Notes under the pieces: model-generated
Told to the model about the DNA's origin: nothing
The model's database searches: none
The model's input: the letters and a program-made list of their open reading frames with translations, nothing else
Shown: piece after piece, positions 36,537 to 44,158 of the stretch
Layout of the letters: each line of letters opens with the position of its first letter
Position numbering within the stretch: the first letter of the stretch is position 1
Translations under genes and position numbers: made by a program
Assembly (NCBI GenBank): GCA_944321085.1
Contig: CALUJY010000002.1
Coordinates: forward strand, 62,001 to 126,000
From: an uncultured Barnesiella sp.
GTDB lineage: Bacteria > Bacteroidota > Bacteroidia > Bacteroidales > Barnesiellaceae_A
Direction of reading: 5' to 3'
DNA: 64,000 bases

Positions 36537-37487
36537 TCAAAAGTACCACGGATGTTCTGCGACACGGGTAATACCCGGTGTGCCTGTGGCCGTGACGATA
36601 CGACGGGCGGCCAATATCTTTTTGTCTTCAAAAGCCGCGTCGGAGGGCCGCAGGCTATTGGTCTTTACCCGGCCTGCACATTGTATATATTTCCCGTCTT
36701 CGAGGTAGATGACAACATGGTTTATGCGCCCTTTGCTATTGCCGAAGAATAGCAAATCGCCTTTTCGGTATGTCCCCGGGGCGTATACCGTATCCAAGAC
36801 CTCGCCGGTGTTGGCCTGCTGCGAAGCATCGCGTTGCAGAATAATGCCTTGCGAGAAATAGAGCATACGGGTCAGGCCCGAGCAATCGACACCTTTTACC
36901 GATGTGCCACCCCATAAATAGGTTGTGCCCGTCATCATGACAGCCTCTTTTTGGAGCCGCTCTACATCGGGAGCCGTATGAGCCCATGCGTAGAAGTCCG
37001 ATACCTCGCTTTGACGTACATATCCTATCCGTCCGTCGGGCGTATATACCTCGATATAGCCGTTGATTCTTTTCCCAGTACTTTGTAGTATGCAACCCAG
37101 CACAAGGTCGCTCACGGGGCGCGATTCGTCGCCGTTGCACGAGTCATAGATATAGCCCTGCATGGCAGTGAAGATATATCTGTAACTCTCTCTCCACGCC
37201 TGCATCTCTCTGTCGGTTCGGGGTGTTATCGACAGGTGGTGCATCCATCCGCGATACCCTTCGGGCGTTACAATCAGGCTCCATTCGCTTGTGTCGGACA
37301 GAATCTGTACAGGTGTCCCCATGATGGCCTGGGAAACCATTTCAGAGCCATGCCGTGGCTCGGACCTCATGTGGGCGCAGCATAAAGATACGATGCCCCA
37401 CGACGAGCTGTCGGCTGGTTTCTCTTGACAATAACTATCTATGGGCAACCACAAAGCGATGATGAGCAGAATAGCGTAATGTTTCAT
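36537..37487 (-). CDS. NlpC/P60 endopeptidase with SH3-like domain (YkfC-like)
   Basis: From the ATG at 37487 (an upstream ATG at 37517 would put ten charged residues before the signal) the 316-aa product has a signal peptide (HYAILLIIALWLPIDSYC). SH3-like segments follow (SEWSLIVTPEGYRGWMH). The C-terminal cysteine peptidase domain has the catalytic Cys in GVDCSGLTRMLYF and the His in GRINHVVIYLEDG. It fits gamma-D-glutamyl-L-diamino acid endopeptidases that trim murein peptides, and it feeds the epimerase gene that follows. It is the first gene of the trio; its promoter was not identified. Confidence 0.88.
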   Translation of the reverse strand: MKHYAILLIIALWLPIDSYCQEKPADSSSWGIVSLCCAHMRSEPRHGSEMVSQAIMGTPVQILSDTSEWSLIVTPEGYRGWMHHLSITPRTDREMQAWRESYRYIFTAMQGYIYDSCNGDESRPVSDLVLGCILQSTGKRINGYIEVYTPDGRIGYVRQSEVSDFYAWAHTAPDVERLQKEAVMMTGTTYLWGGTSVKGVDCSGLTRMLYFSQGIILQRDASQQANTGEVLDTVYAPGTYRKGDLLFFGNSKGRINHVVIYLEDGKYIQCAGRVKTNSLRPSDAAFEDKKILAARRIVTATGTPGITRVAEHPWYF

Positions 37488-37517
37488 GGCGTGACGATAT
37501 TTTTCACATTCATACAA

Positions 37518-37889
37518 AGTTACGGAAAATCTCTGGAATATCCGTCGAATTGTGGCGGATTAAAGCAATGTGATTTGATTATTAGATAGTTAGGGGAAAT
37601 TGCAGAAGTTGGGCAGACAGTTGAGAATCGTCACAACTCTCTACAAGATTGTGAACCTGCCCCGCATTGGCGGAGGCTATGTGAAGAGAGGTACTCTCGC
37701 AGGCTTTTGGAAACAGAAAAGCCATAGCTCATTGGGGCATTTTTAGCGGTGCCTGCACTGCGTTAAGAAAATGCCCCAATGAGCTAACGTGGTTACACCC
37801 CTCTGGACACCCCCGTTTGCCGTGCGGCAAGACCGCAGCAGACGGAAACCAACAAACCAATTTGTCAAACCTGAAAACGAAAAATAAGC
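37518..37889. other. Left border of a mobilizable element, oriT-containing non-coding region
   Basis: This 372-base region between the NlpC/P60 and mob genes has no supported reading frame. It contains the strong palindrome at 37725-37786 and a smaller GAGAG-GTA-CTCTC hairpin at about 37687-37699. Its sequence is like the non-coding leader upstream of MobV relaxases. The junction with chromosomal DNA is not visible as a direct repeat. Confidence 0.45.
37725..37786. other. oriT-like palindrome upstream of the relaxase
   Basis: Perfect 19-bp arms (37725-37743 TAGCTCATTGGGGCATTTT and 37768-37786) surround a 24-base loop, about 100 bases before the relaxase start. Inverted repeats at this position are typical of oriT recognised by MobV/Pre proteins; the nick site cannot be placed. 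Confidence 0.55.
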
Positions 37890-39194
37890 ATGGGATATAT
37901 AAGCATTCAAATCAACAAGGCGAAAGGGGCGGCTGACACGGGCGCATCCGACCACATCGAACGCAAGACAATGCCCAAGAACGCCGACCCGACACGCACC
38001 CACCTCAACCGTGAGCTGGTGGAGTTCCCCGACGGTGTGGCAGACCGCACCGAGGCGATAAGCCACCGCATCCGCACGGCAGGCATCAGGCGGAAGATAA
38101 CCCCCGACCAAGTACGGGCAATCCGCATCGTGCTTTCGGGCACGCACGAGGACATGATAAGAGTGCAGGACGAGGGCAGACTGGACGAATGGTGCGATGA
38201 CAACCTGCAATGGCTGCACCGCACGTTCGGAGAGGAGAACACCGTATCGGCAGTGCTGCACATGGACGAGCATACGCCGCACATCCATGCCACGGTCGTG
38301 CCGATAGTGACGGGCGAGCGCAGGAAAGCGAGAAGGAAGCAGGCGGAGGGCAAACGCACCTACCGCAAGAAAGCCAATGCCGTGCGTCTGTGTGCCGATG
38401 ACCTGCTGACCCGTGAGAAATTGGTAGCCTATCATGACAGTTACGCAAAAGCAATGGCGAAATACGGCTTGCAACGTGGTGTCCGTGGTTCGGAAGCACG
38501 GCATACCACCACCGCCCAATACTACCGTGACCTAAAACGGCAGACGGGAGAGCTTGAAGCCAACGTAAGGCAGTTGCAGACCGAACAGCAACAAGCGGAA
38601 CGGCAGCTTGACGAGGTAAGGAAGGAGATCAAATCGGAGAAATTGGAAGCAGCCAAGACGGAAGCGAAAGCCGCATTCGTAGCTAAGGTTGGTTCTCTTT
38701 TCGGTGGTGGTAAGTTGAAAGAGTTTGAACACAAGAATGAAGATTTGCAAAAGCGCATACAGGAACTTGAAGAAGAAGCCGTACAACGAGAGGAACAACA
38801 TACCAAGCAGATACAGGAAATGAAGAATGTTTACGAACAACAATACCGCAAGCTGTCGGAATTTACGGATTTTGTCAAACGCTACTTCCCTTATGTGGAA
38901 AAGCTGATGCCGACCATTAAGTTTTTGCGTGATACTCTGAATTTTGGCGATGGGTTAATCAAAAAGCTGTGCATGTTTAAGGAAGTCACCATTAAAGGCG
39001 AACTCTATTCTACTGAGTTCCGACAGCACTTTAAGACTGATGGCTCAGTTTGTTCACTTAAAGAAACCTCAGATGGGAAATTTGACCTCAAAATAGATGG
39101 CGTTTCACATGTAAACTGGTTCAGACGCAAGAAATACGAGTTTATGGAAGCATTGGGATTACCGAAACAGAAACAACAGAGTAAAAAACTATAA
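37890..39194 (+). CDS. MobV-type relaxase (plasmid mobilization/recombination protein)
   Basis: The 434-aa protein has the MobV/Pre signature. The N-terminus has HIERKTMPKNADPTRTHLN, and the metal-binding HMDEHTPHIHATVVP lies at 124-138. A coiled coil follows (about 215-320), and the C-terminal part is of unknown role. The enzyme nicks oriT and leads transfer of a plasmid or element by a helper conjugation system. The first two thirds are visibly GC-richer than the flanking genes downstream, a sign of foreign origin. No integrase or replication gene is seen, so the element seems incomplete. Confidence 0.9.
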   Translation: MGYISIQINKAKGAADTGASDHIERKTMPKNADPTRTHLNRELVEFPDGVADRTEAISHRIRTAGIRRKITPDQVRAIRIVLSGTHEDMIRVQDEGRLDEWCDDNLQWLHRTFGEENTVSAVLHMDEHTPHIHATVVPIVTGERRKARRKQAEGKRTYRKKANAVRLCADDLLTREKLVAYHDSYAKAMAKYGLQRGVRGSEARHTTTAQYYRDLKRQTGELEANVRQLQTEQQQAERQLDEVRKEIKSEKLEAAKTEAKAAFVAKVGSLFGGGKLKEFEHKNEDLQKRIQELEEEAVQREEQHTKQIQEMKNVYEQQYRKLSEFTDFVKRYFPYVEKLMPTIKFLRDTLNFGDGLIKKLCMFKEVTIKGELYSTEFRQHFKTDGSVCSLKETSDGKFDLKIDGVSHVNWFRRKKYEFMEALGLPKQKQQSKKL

Positions 39195-39204
39195 TTCAGG
39201 AAAA

Positions 39205-39229
39205 GCCTTAATAATCATATTTATTAGGC
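39205..39229. terminator. Weak AT-rich hairpin after the relaxase
   Basis: TAATAA/TTATTA (6 bp) extends to GCC/GGC with one bulged base; no clear T-run follows. It may end the relaxase transcript. Confidence 0.3.
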
Positions 39230-39249
39230 AGATTATTATGACTTTATAT

Positions 39250-39257
39250 TACTTTTG
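39250..39257 (+). promoter_or_regulatory. -7 promoter element of the AT-rich operon
   Basis: TACTTTTG matches TAnnTTTG, 68 bases before the ATG at 39325. A -33 TTG is not seen at the right distance. Confidence 0.35.
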
Positions 39258-39324
39258 TATCTGAAAGATTGATTTTACTTAGAGATATTTATATTTTGTC
39301 TACTTTAAACATAAAAGAAATAAC

Positions 39325-40647
39325 ATGAACTATCTTATTGGGAAACAAAAAATATATGAAAGTGCTTTCTATCCTTACGGTGATGGTATAATTACTCTTC
39401 CTCATCGTATACGAGCATATATAGATTCAAGTTCTGATGAGTTCAGTCACTTGACTATAGAAAATAAATTATGTGATTTAGGTTTTGCTGTAACAAGAGG
39501 TATAAATTTATATACAGAAATTAAGAAGGATATAAGTGAACATGCAAAAGACGTTCAATATCGAAGTTATGAAGATAATATAAAGAGCTCGTTGTTTTCT
39601 TATATAGATTATTTGAGAGAAACGGAAACTCTTTTAACGGAAACCCTTTTAGAGCAGAAAGATATTGATTTAATGCAGCTTGTAGATTTATTGGTTGAAG
39701 AAATTTTACTTCGTTATAACGAATATCCGGATGTAAATTCTAACGAATATACTATAATCTTTAGAAGTATTCCATTAGATTATACCGCAATAATAAATCG
39801 TTTTAATATAAAGTCCTCAGAAGAAAAACAATCATGTCATAATTATTTATTGACAGCCCAAGAATCAATAAGCAAGGCTGTTATGAACAAGGACTATGTT
39901 CTATATCTAAATCGTTGGAAAGAATTATTGCCCAAGTTATCTGGGTATGACCTTTATTTTGCGGATGATTTGGTGTTTCCTGGTGATGAAGAATACGTGT
40001 ATGCGTATAATGAAAAACAAAAAGATAACCCCACTAGACAGTTGGTTTTATGTGTTCCTCCTGAGCCATGGAGTGGAAATATCCTTAATTCCAAACTTGT
40101 AATCCTTTCTTTGAATCCTGGATATGTAGAGCACCTGAATAAGAATCTTGCAAATATGTTCAAACCTCAGATGGCTGAAGAAATCATGGAGGACAAAAGA
40201 AAGGTTTTGTCAATGGAAGGAACTAAATTTGACTATTACGAGCCAACAAGAATATTGGGTGACTATTATTGGAGAAAGAAAATACTTCCTTTAGGAACAG
40301 CCGTATATGGAGAACAGGAAAAGGAAAATATTTTTAATCATGTTTCCTTATGTCAGTATTTTGCTTACACTTCGCTGGTATCTCCAGCTATTAAGAATTT
40401 ATTTCCATCTCAGAAATTTACAAAAATGGTGTTGCTCTATTTGGCTACCTCTGCAAAAGAAGTAAAGTTTCTTGTGATGAGGCACGAAGCCCAATGGAAA
40501 ACATTAATGGGAGAAGGTCTATGGAATTATTTATATGATAACAATAGACTGCTGGTTAGTAAAAATTATGCTAATCAATCCCTTACGGAGAAGAACATCG
40601 GCATTGAAAATTATAGGATTATTGTTGAACACTTAAGGAATAATTAA
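39325..40647 (+). CDS. Hypothetical cargo protein with a UDG-like NPG motif
   Basis: The 440-aa protein is Lys/Asn/Ile-rich and encoded by visibly AT-rich DNA. Residues 244-267 (VPPEPWSGNILNSKLVILSLNPGY) read like the region of uracil-DNA glycosylase superfamily proteins where a strand leads to an NPG loop. No other UDG motif is clear. The N-terminal half is helical. It starts a three-gene operon; the next ATG follows its stop directly (TAAATG). A nucleic-acid-acting or defence role is possible but unproven. Confidence 0.55.
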   Translation: MNYLIGKQKIYESAFYPYGDGIITLPHRIRAYIDSSSDEFSHLTIENKLCDLGFAVTRGINLYTEIKKDISEHAKDVQYRSYEDNIKSSLFSYIDYLRETETLLTETLLEQKDIDLMQLVDLLVEEILLRYNEYPDVNSNEYTIIFRSIPLDYTAIINRFNIKSSEEKQSCHNYLLTAQESISKAVMNKDYVLYLNRWKELLPKLSGYDLYFADDLVFPGDEEYVYAYNEKQKDNPTRQLVLCVPPEPWSGNILNSKLVILSLNPGYVEHLNKNLANMFKPQMAEEIMEDKRKVLSMEGTKFDYYEPTRILGDYYWRKKILPLGTAVYGEQEKENIFNHVSLCQYFAYTSLVSPAIKNLFPSQKFTKMVLLYLATSAKEVKFLVMRHEAQWKTLMGEGLWNYLYDNNRLLVSKNYANQSLTEKNIGIENYRIIVEHLRNN

Positions 40648-41259
40648 ATGAATCACTTAAAAAGATTACAAAATGCTCTTGAACGGTTTGCTCCAGCTAA
40701 TACTGTTAGTGGACTGACAAAGCAATTTGAGGACATTGCCCAAATTGTATTTAATGGACGTTATGTCGTAAATGGAGAATACGAGATATATCCAATTGAT
40801 ATTGAGTTCTATTTTCATGATGAAGAGAATAAAAGTATAATTGAACCTCAAATGTACCATGTAGGAGATGTTCCCTATTTCCCGGTAGGAGCGATTTGTC
40901 CCAATAGGTCTGGTGTTGACATGACTTTTGAGCGTGAAGGAAAATATCGTGCATCATTTCTTATTCGAGGGTATACTTATAAATCCTTGGTTAATAATGA
41001 TGAAAAGACTTTTACAAATAAGGCTTCTCAAAAATTGAAAGAAGGAGAAATAGATAAATTCAAGCCACAATATTTATGGGAAGATTTGTTTGGTAATGCC
41101 TCAATTTTCGGGAAAGGGTTGTCTATTGTCTGGATGGATAATGAAGATTTTAATAAAGTTCGTATTATGTCTTCCGCCAGAATAAATGTAAAAAAAATAA
41201 AAGGGGAAGCAACTGACCGTATGTGGCGTTTTACTAATCTTGACGCAGATCAGCAATGA
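40648..41259 (+). CDS. Hypothetical protein with GVDMTFE and FLIRGY motifs
   Basis: The 203-aa product is not recognised by name. It has a likely beta-rich core with PIDIEFYFHDEENKSI, FPVGAICPNRSGVDMTFE and ASFLIRGYTY. Its GxDxTFE...(L/F)IRG pattern recalls proteins with a DNA-glycosylase-like fold, but that is a weak recollection. The gene directly follows its upstream neighbour and overlaps the next by 4 bases (ATGA), so all three genes are translated together. The DNA is AT-rich like its neighbours. Confidence 0.55.
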   Translation: MNHLKRLQNALERFAPANTVSGLTKQFEDIAQIVFNGRYVVNGEYEIYPIDIEFYFHDEENKSIIEPQMYHVGDVPYFPVGAICPNRSGVDMTFEREGKYRASFLIRGYTYKSLVNNDEKTFTNKASQKLKEGEIDKFKPQYLWEDLFGNASIFGKGLSIVWMDNEDFNKVRIMSSARINVKKIKGEATDRMWRFTNLDADQQ

Positions 41260-41636
41260 AAATCTTAAAATCAACTATGGACTATGTGTTTTTTTCGGAG
41301 AATCTGAAAAGATATTATCCGAAAGTGTACAATGAATTGACTGAAATATTGTCAAAGCATGATGTGCATTACGGCGTATTGAAAGGAACAGCCGATTATT
41401 GGTGTAGAGATTATATGCCAGTACAAGTAGATGGTAATTCTTTTGTTCAGTTTAAATATCATCCTGACTATCTGGAAGGACTTCGCGATTATGAAACATC
41501 AACAGAAACTTCCATTAAGCTGGCTAAAACGATATTACCAAGTTCTTCAATATGTGTTTCTCCCATTGTAGCAGACGGTGGTAACTTTACCTTTGGAAGC
41601 ATAAAAAAGGTAGAGGATACACCGCTGTTGTTATAA
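41256..41636 (+). CDS. Agmatine deiminase-like protein, N-terminal part of a split gene
   Basis: This 126-aa piece begins in a 4-base overlap with the upstream gene. It has the guanidine-deiminase N-terminal motif DYWCRDYMPVQVDG (substrate guanidine contact) and VADGGNFTFG. Beyond GSIKK the peptide is out of frame (VEDTPLLL, then stop). The other frame reads GRGYTAVVIMTEKIF, the normal continuation. The break falls at ATA AAA AAG (41601-41609). So the gene is either frameshifted in a six-A run or read by programmed -1 slippage. On its own this part lacks the catalytic Cys. Confidence 0.75.
   Translation: MKILKSTMDYVFFSENLKRYYPKVYNELTEILSKHDVHYGVLKGTADYWCRDYMPVQVDGNSFVQFKYHPDYLEGLRDYETSTETSIKLAKTILPSSSICVSPIVADGGNFTFGSIKKVEDTPLLL
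41603..41609 (+). promoter_or_regulatory. A_AAA_AAG slippery heptamer at the frameshift
   Basis: The heptamer, in the zero frame as xxA AAA AAG, is the strongest bacterial -1 frameshift site (as in dnaX). A -1 slip gives GGT AGA GGA TAC and continues in frame into the ATG at 41636. No strong stimulatory stem-loop was seen after it. Confidence 0.5.
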
Positions 41637-42115
41637 TGACGGAGAAAATATTTATTGAGAACCCTGATATGGATAGAAAATATCTTGTTTCTCTAATGGA
41701 AAAGTTATTTCCAAATCATAAGTTCTTATTTTTGCCTTGGGATAGAAGTGACGTTTGTGGTCATACAGATGGAATTTTACATGCTGTTGGCAGTAATAAA
41801 GTACTGGTGAATCTGAAAGTTTACCCTGATGATATTGCCGCTAAGATGAGAAGTCAATTAGAATCATACTTTAAAGTCATCGATTTAGAGCTAAGTGATT
41901 ATCATAATATGAGTTGGGCTTATATAAATATGATTCATACTCAAAATGTAATAATTGTCCCAGGTGTAGGACGTTCTACAGATGAAGAAGCTTTGAAACA
42001 TATAAAAAAACTGTTTCCAGAGTATGATGGTAGAATTTATCAGGTGCAGATGCAATCTATAGTTAAAAGAGGGGGAGGAGCTTTAAATTGCCTTTCATGG
42101 TCTTTTACTATATAA
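41636..42115 (+). CDS. Agmatine deiminase-like protein, C-terminal part of a split gene
   Basis: This 159-aa piece holds the rest of the deiminase: CGHTDGILHAVG (with the catalytic His), IVPGVG and the nucleophile in GGGALNCLSW. Its ATG overlaps the stop of the first part by one base (TAATG), so it could be reinitiated. Joined by a -1 slip at 41609 the fused protein would be about 285 aa. That is shorter than classical agmatine deiminases, but all active-site motifs are kept. Agmatine deiminase makes N-carbamoylputrescine and ammonia; the real substrate may differ. Confidence 0.75.
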   Translation: MTEKIFIENPDMDRKYLVSLMEKLFPNHKFLFLPWDRSDVCGHTDGILHAVGSNKVLVNLKVYPDDIAAKMRSQLESYFKVIDLELSDYHNMSWAYINMIHTQNVIIVPGVGRSTDEEALKHIKKLFPEYDGRIYQVQMQSIVKRGGGALNCLSWSFTI

Positions 42116-42365
42116 GCAAACTGAAATAATGCGCTAAAATAAGTTTCTCATATCTCTATTTTTTTCTAAATTTGCAAAAGGAAAAGAGTTACTTGAAAAG
42201 TAATATAACGCAGACCACAGCAATTGGGACGGTTGCCAAATCGTTACCCCAAAACAAGGTAATTCTTCTAAATCGCTTAATTTCAAATAGCTATATTCCT
42301 TATACAGATTTACTGAAAAAGTATGTTATTGTAAAGACACAGGGCGGTGTTTTCTCCGAAACTCC
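42116..42365. other. Right border of the mobilizable element
   Basis: This 250-base AT-rich tail to the deiminase has an exact -7 box TAAATTTG at 42167-42174. Starting from a TTG at 42172 there is an open frame that runs into the antisense of lgt; I do not support it as a gene. I found no direct repeat matching the left border. Confidence 0.4.
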
Positions 42366-43226
42366 TTATTTCTTATGCGGTCTTGCGGGTGTGCCGGTGA
42401 GATTTATTTTCCCTATCCCTTTGTATAGCAGACAGATTAATCCTAAGATGATAAATGGGATGCTGAGCAGCTGCCCCATATTGAAGAGCATGGTCTCCTC
42501 AAAGAGTTCCTGGTTTTCCTTGACAAACTCCACCACAAAGCGGAAAGCAAAAATCGTCGTGAGGCAATACCCGAAGAAAAAGCCGCGGTGCAGCTCTTTG
42601 CCTTTATACTTGTACAGCAAGTATCCTCCTATGAAGATAAGCAGGTAGGCGATGGCTTCGTAGAGTTGTGCGGGATGGCGGGGAATATTGTCGACTTGCG
42701 AAAAGATGATACCCCAGTCGCTGTTGGTGGCGCATCCGATAATCTCTGAATTCCAGAAGTTGCCTATTCGTATGCAACATGCCGCTATCGGGGTAGCTAT
42801 GGCAATGTTGTCGAGCGTTTGCCACATGTCGATATGGGTCTTGCGCGAGTATAGCCACAGCGCAATCATTAAGCCAATGGTGCCCCCGTGGCTTGCCAGA
42901 CCTAAATAACCTGTAAAGGTGTAGTTCCCGTTGGCATCGGTACCGAAAGGCAGAATGATTTCCAACGGGTGAGCCAGGAAATATCCCGGTTCGTAGAAGA
43001 GGCAGTGCCCTAATCTTGCCCCTGCGACGATTCCAATAAAACCGTATATGATAAGTTTCTCGAAATTTTGGCCCGAAAGTCCTTGCCGTTTATAGAGGTG
43101 TTGCAAGATAAAGTAGGCGGCGGCAAGTCCTATGAGCCACCACAATGAATAGTAACGGACACGCAGTGCTCCTATACTGAATAGGTCTATGACCGGATTC
43201 CATTCTATGGCACAGGGTATTATCAT
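42366..43226 (-). CDS. lgt: Prolipoprotein diacylglyceryl transferase
   Basis: The 286-aa integral membrane enzyme has the Lgt motif GARLGHCLFYEPGYFL, and the catalytic-face segments SHGGTIG and RIGNFWNSEIIG. Seven hydrophobic segments are expected. Lgt attaches diacylglycerol from phosphatidylglycerol to the lipobox Cys, the first step of lipoprotein maturation; many lipoproteins in this window would use it. The C-terminal tail is charged (PARPHKK). The gene's end marks the right limit of the mobile element, so the element lies just downstream of its stop codon. Confidence 0.95.
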   Translation of the reverse strand: MIIPCAIEWNPVIDLFSIGALRVRYYSLWWLIGLAAAYFILQHLYKRQGLSGQNFEKLIIYGFIGIVAGARLGHCLFYEPGYFLAHPLEIILPFGTDANGNYTFTGYLGLASHGGTIGLMIALWLYSRKTHIDMWQTLDNIAIATPIAACCIRIGNFWNSEIIGCATNSDWGIIFSQVDNIPRHPAQLYEAIAYLLIFIGGYLLYKYKGKELHRGFFFGYCLTTIFAFRFVVEFVKENQELFEETMLFNMGQLLSIPFIILGLICLLYKGIGKINLTGTPARPHKK

Positions 43227-43245
43227 AATATCGACTTTTTGAGAT

Positions 43246-44139
43246 TTATTTTTTTGTTCTATGCGGTATTCTCGGGAACAGCTTCTTGAACCGTACCAGA
43301 TACTCTGTTACATTGCTGCCTGCTATGATGAGCGTGACGGCCGACACAATCATGACAATGCCGCAACTTACCCGTACGGTCAAGGCTTCGCCAAATACGG
43401 TTACGCCGAAGAATACGGCTGTCAGCGGCTCCAAGGCTCCCAATATGGCCGTAGGTGTAGAACCGATATATTGTATGGCTTGTGTCGTGCATAAGAAAGA
43501 GATTGCCGTAGGGAATATGGCCAAAGCAATGATATTGCCCCATAGAGGCCATTCGGCGGGAACTTGCAGTTCTGTGCCGAACTTCACGCGTACCAAAAAT
43601 AACAGAATACCGAACACAAGTACATAGAATGTCAATTTCAGCGTGGCGATATTTTTGAGCTTCGGACGATTTACCCGTACAATATATAATGCGTACGAAA
43701 GCGACGATACCATGACCAAAATGACGCCTGTGATATTCAACGTAGAGCCATCGCTGTTTTTATACAGTAACGATATGCCACCCAAGGCCAATAGGATACA
43801 TAGCATAGTCAGCGTGCTGAGTTTCTCTTTGTATACTACGGCCATGATGAGAGCAACTAATATGGGGTAGACAAACAGCAATGTCGAGGCAATGCCGGCA
43901 TCCATGTAATTGTAACTCTCGAAAAGGGTCAGAGATGAGACGGCTACCAGTAAGCCCAGCAAAATGAGTGGGAAAAGTTCGCCGCGATGCAGCCGGAACG
44001 AGCGGCCGCGAGCTTTCAGCATGATGCCTAATACCGGAATGGCGAAAAGGTATCTGAAAAACAGTACCGAGTCGGGGTTCATGCCGTATGAAGCCGCCGC
44101 AATACATCCCAAAAGATATCCTTTGAATTTGGTGCTCAT
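43246..44139 (-). CDS. EamA/DMT-family transporter, possibly shortened N-terminus
   Basis: The 297-aa membrane protein has the two EamA repeats of this family (GGISLLYKNSDGSTLN; ILGALEPLTAVFFGVTVFGE). Eight to ten helices are expected. From memory, related proteins read YGTNP...PLY...GMNPxSVLFFRY. Here SYGMNPDSVLFFRY follows directly, so about 14 residues of the first helix region seem to be missing, perhaps by recombination between the two (G/T)NP sites. Function may be reduced. The substrate is unknown. The gene is 19 bases from both neighbours. Confidence 0.8.
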   Translation of the reverse strand: MSTKFKGYLLGCIAAASYGMNPDSVLFFRYLFAIPVLGIMLKARGRSFRLHRGELFPLILLGLLVAVSSLTLFESYNYMDAGIASTLLFVYPILVALIMAVVYKEKLSTLTMLCILLALGGISLLYKNSDGSTLNITGVILVMVSSLSYALYIVRVNRPKLKNIATLKLTFYVLVFGILLFLVRVKFGTELQVPAEWPLWGNIIALAIFPTAISFLCTTQAIQYIGSTPTAILGALEPLTAVFFGVTVFGEALTVRVSCGIVMIVSAVTLIIAGSNVTEYLVRFKKLFPRIPHRTKK

Positions 44140-44158
44140 ATTATTTTGTCATTGCACA

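Noticed and set aside
37518-42365. Complete integrative element with att sites
   Set aside because: No integrase, tRNA target or matching direct repeats could be found at the borders.
42172-42648. Plus-strand reading frame overlapping the lgt 3' end
   Set aside because: It starts with TTG and runs antisense to lgt for most of its length; the first 65 codons match no motif.
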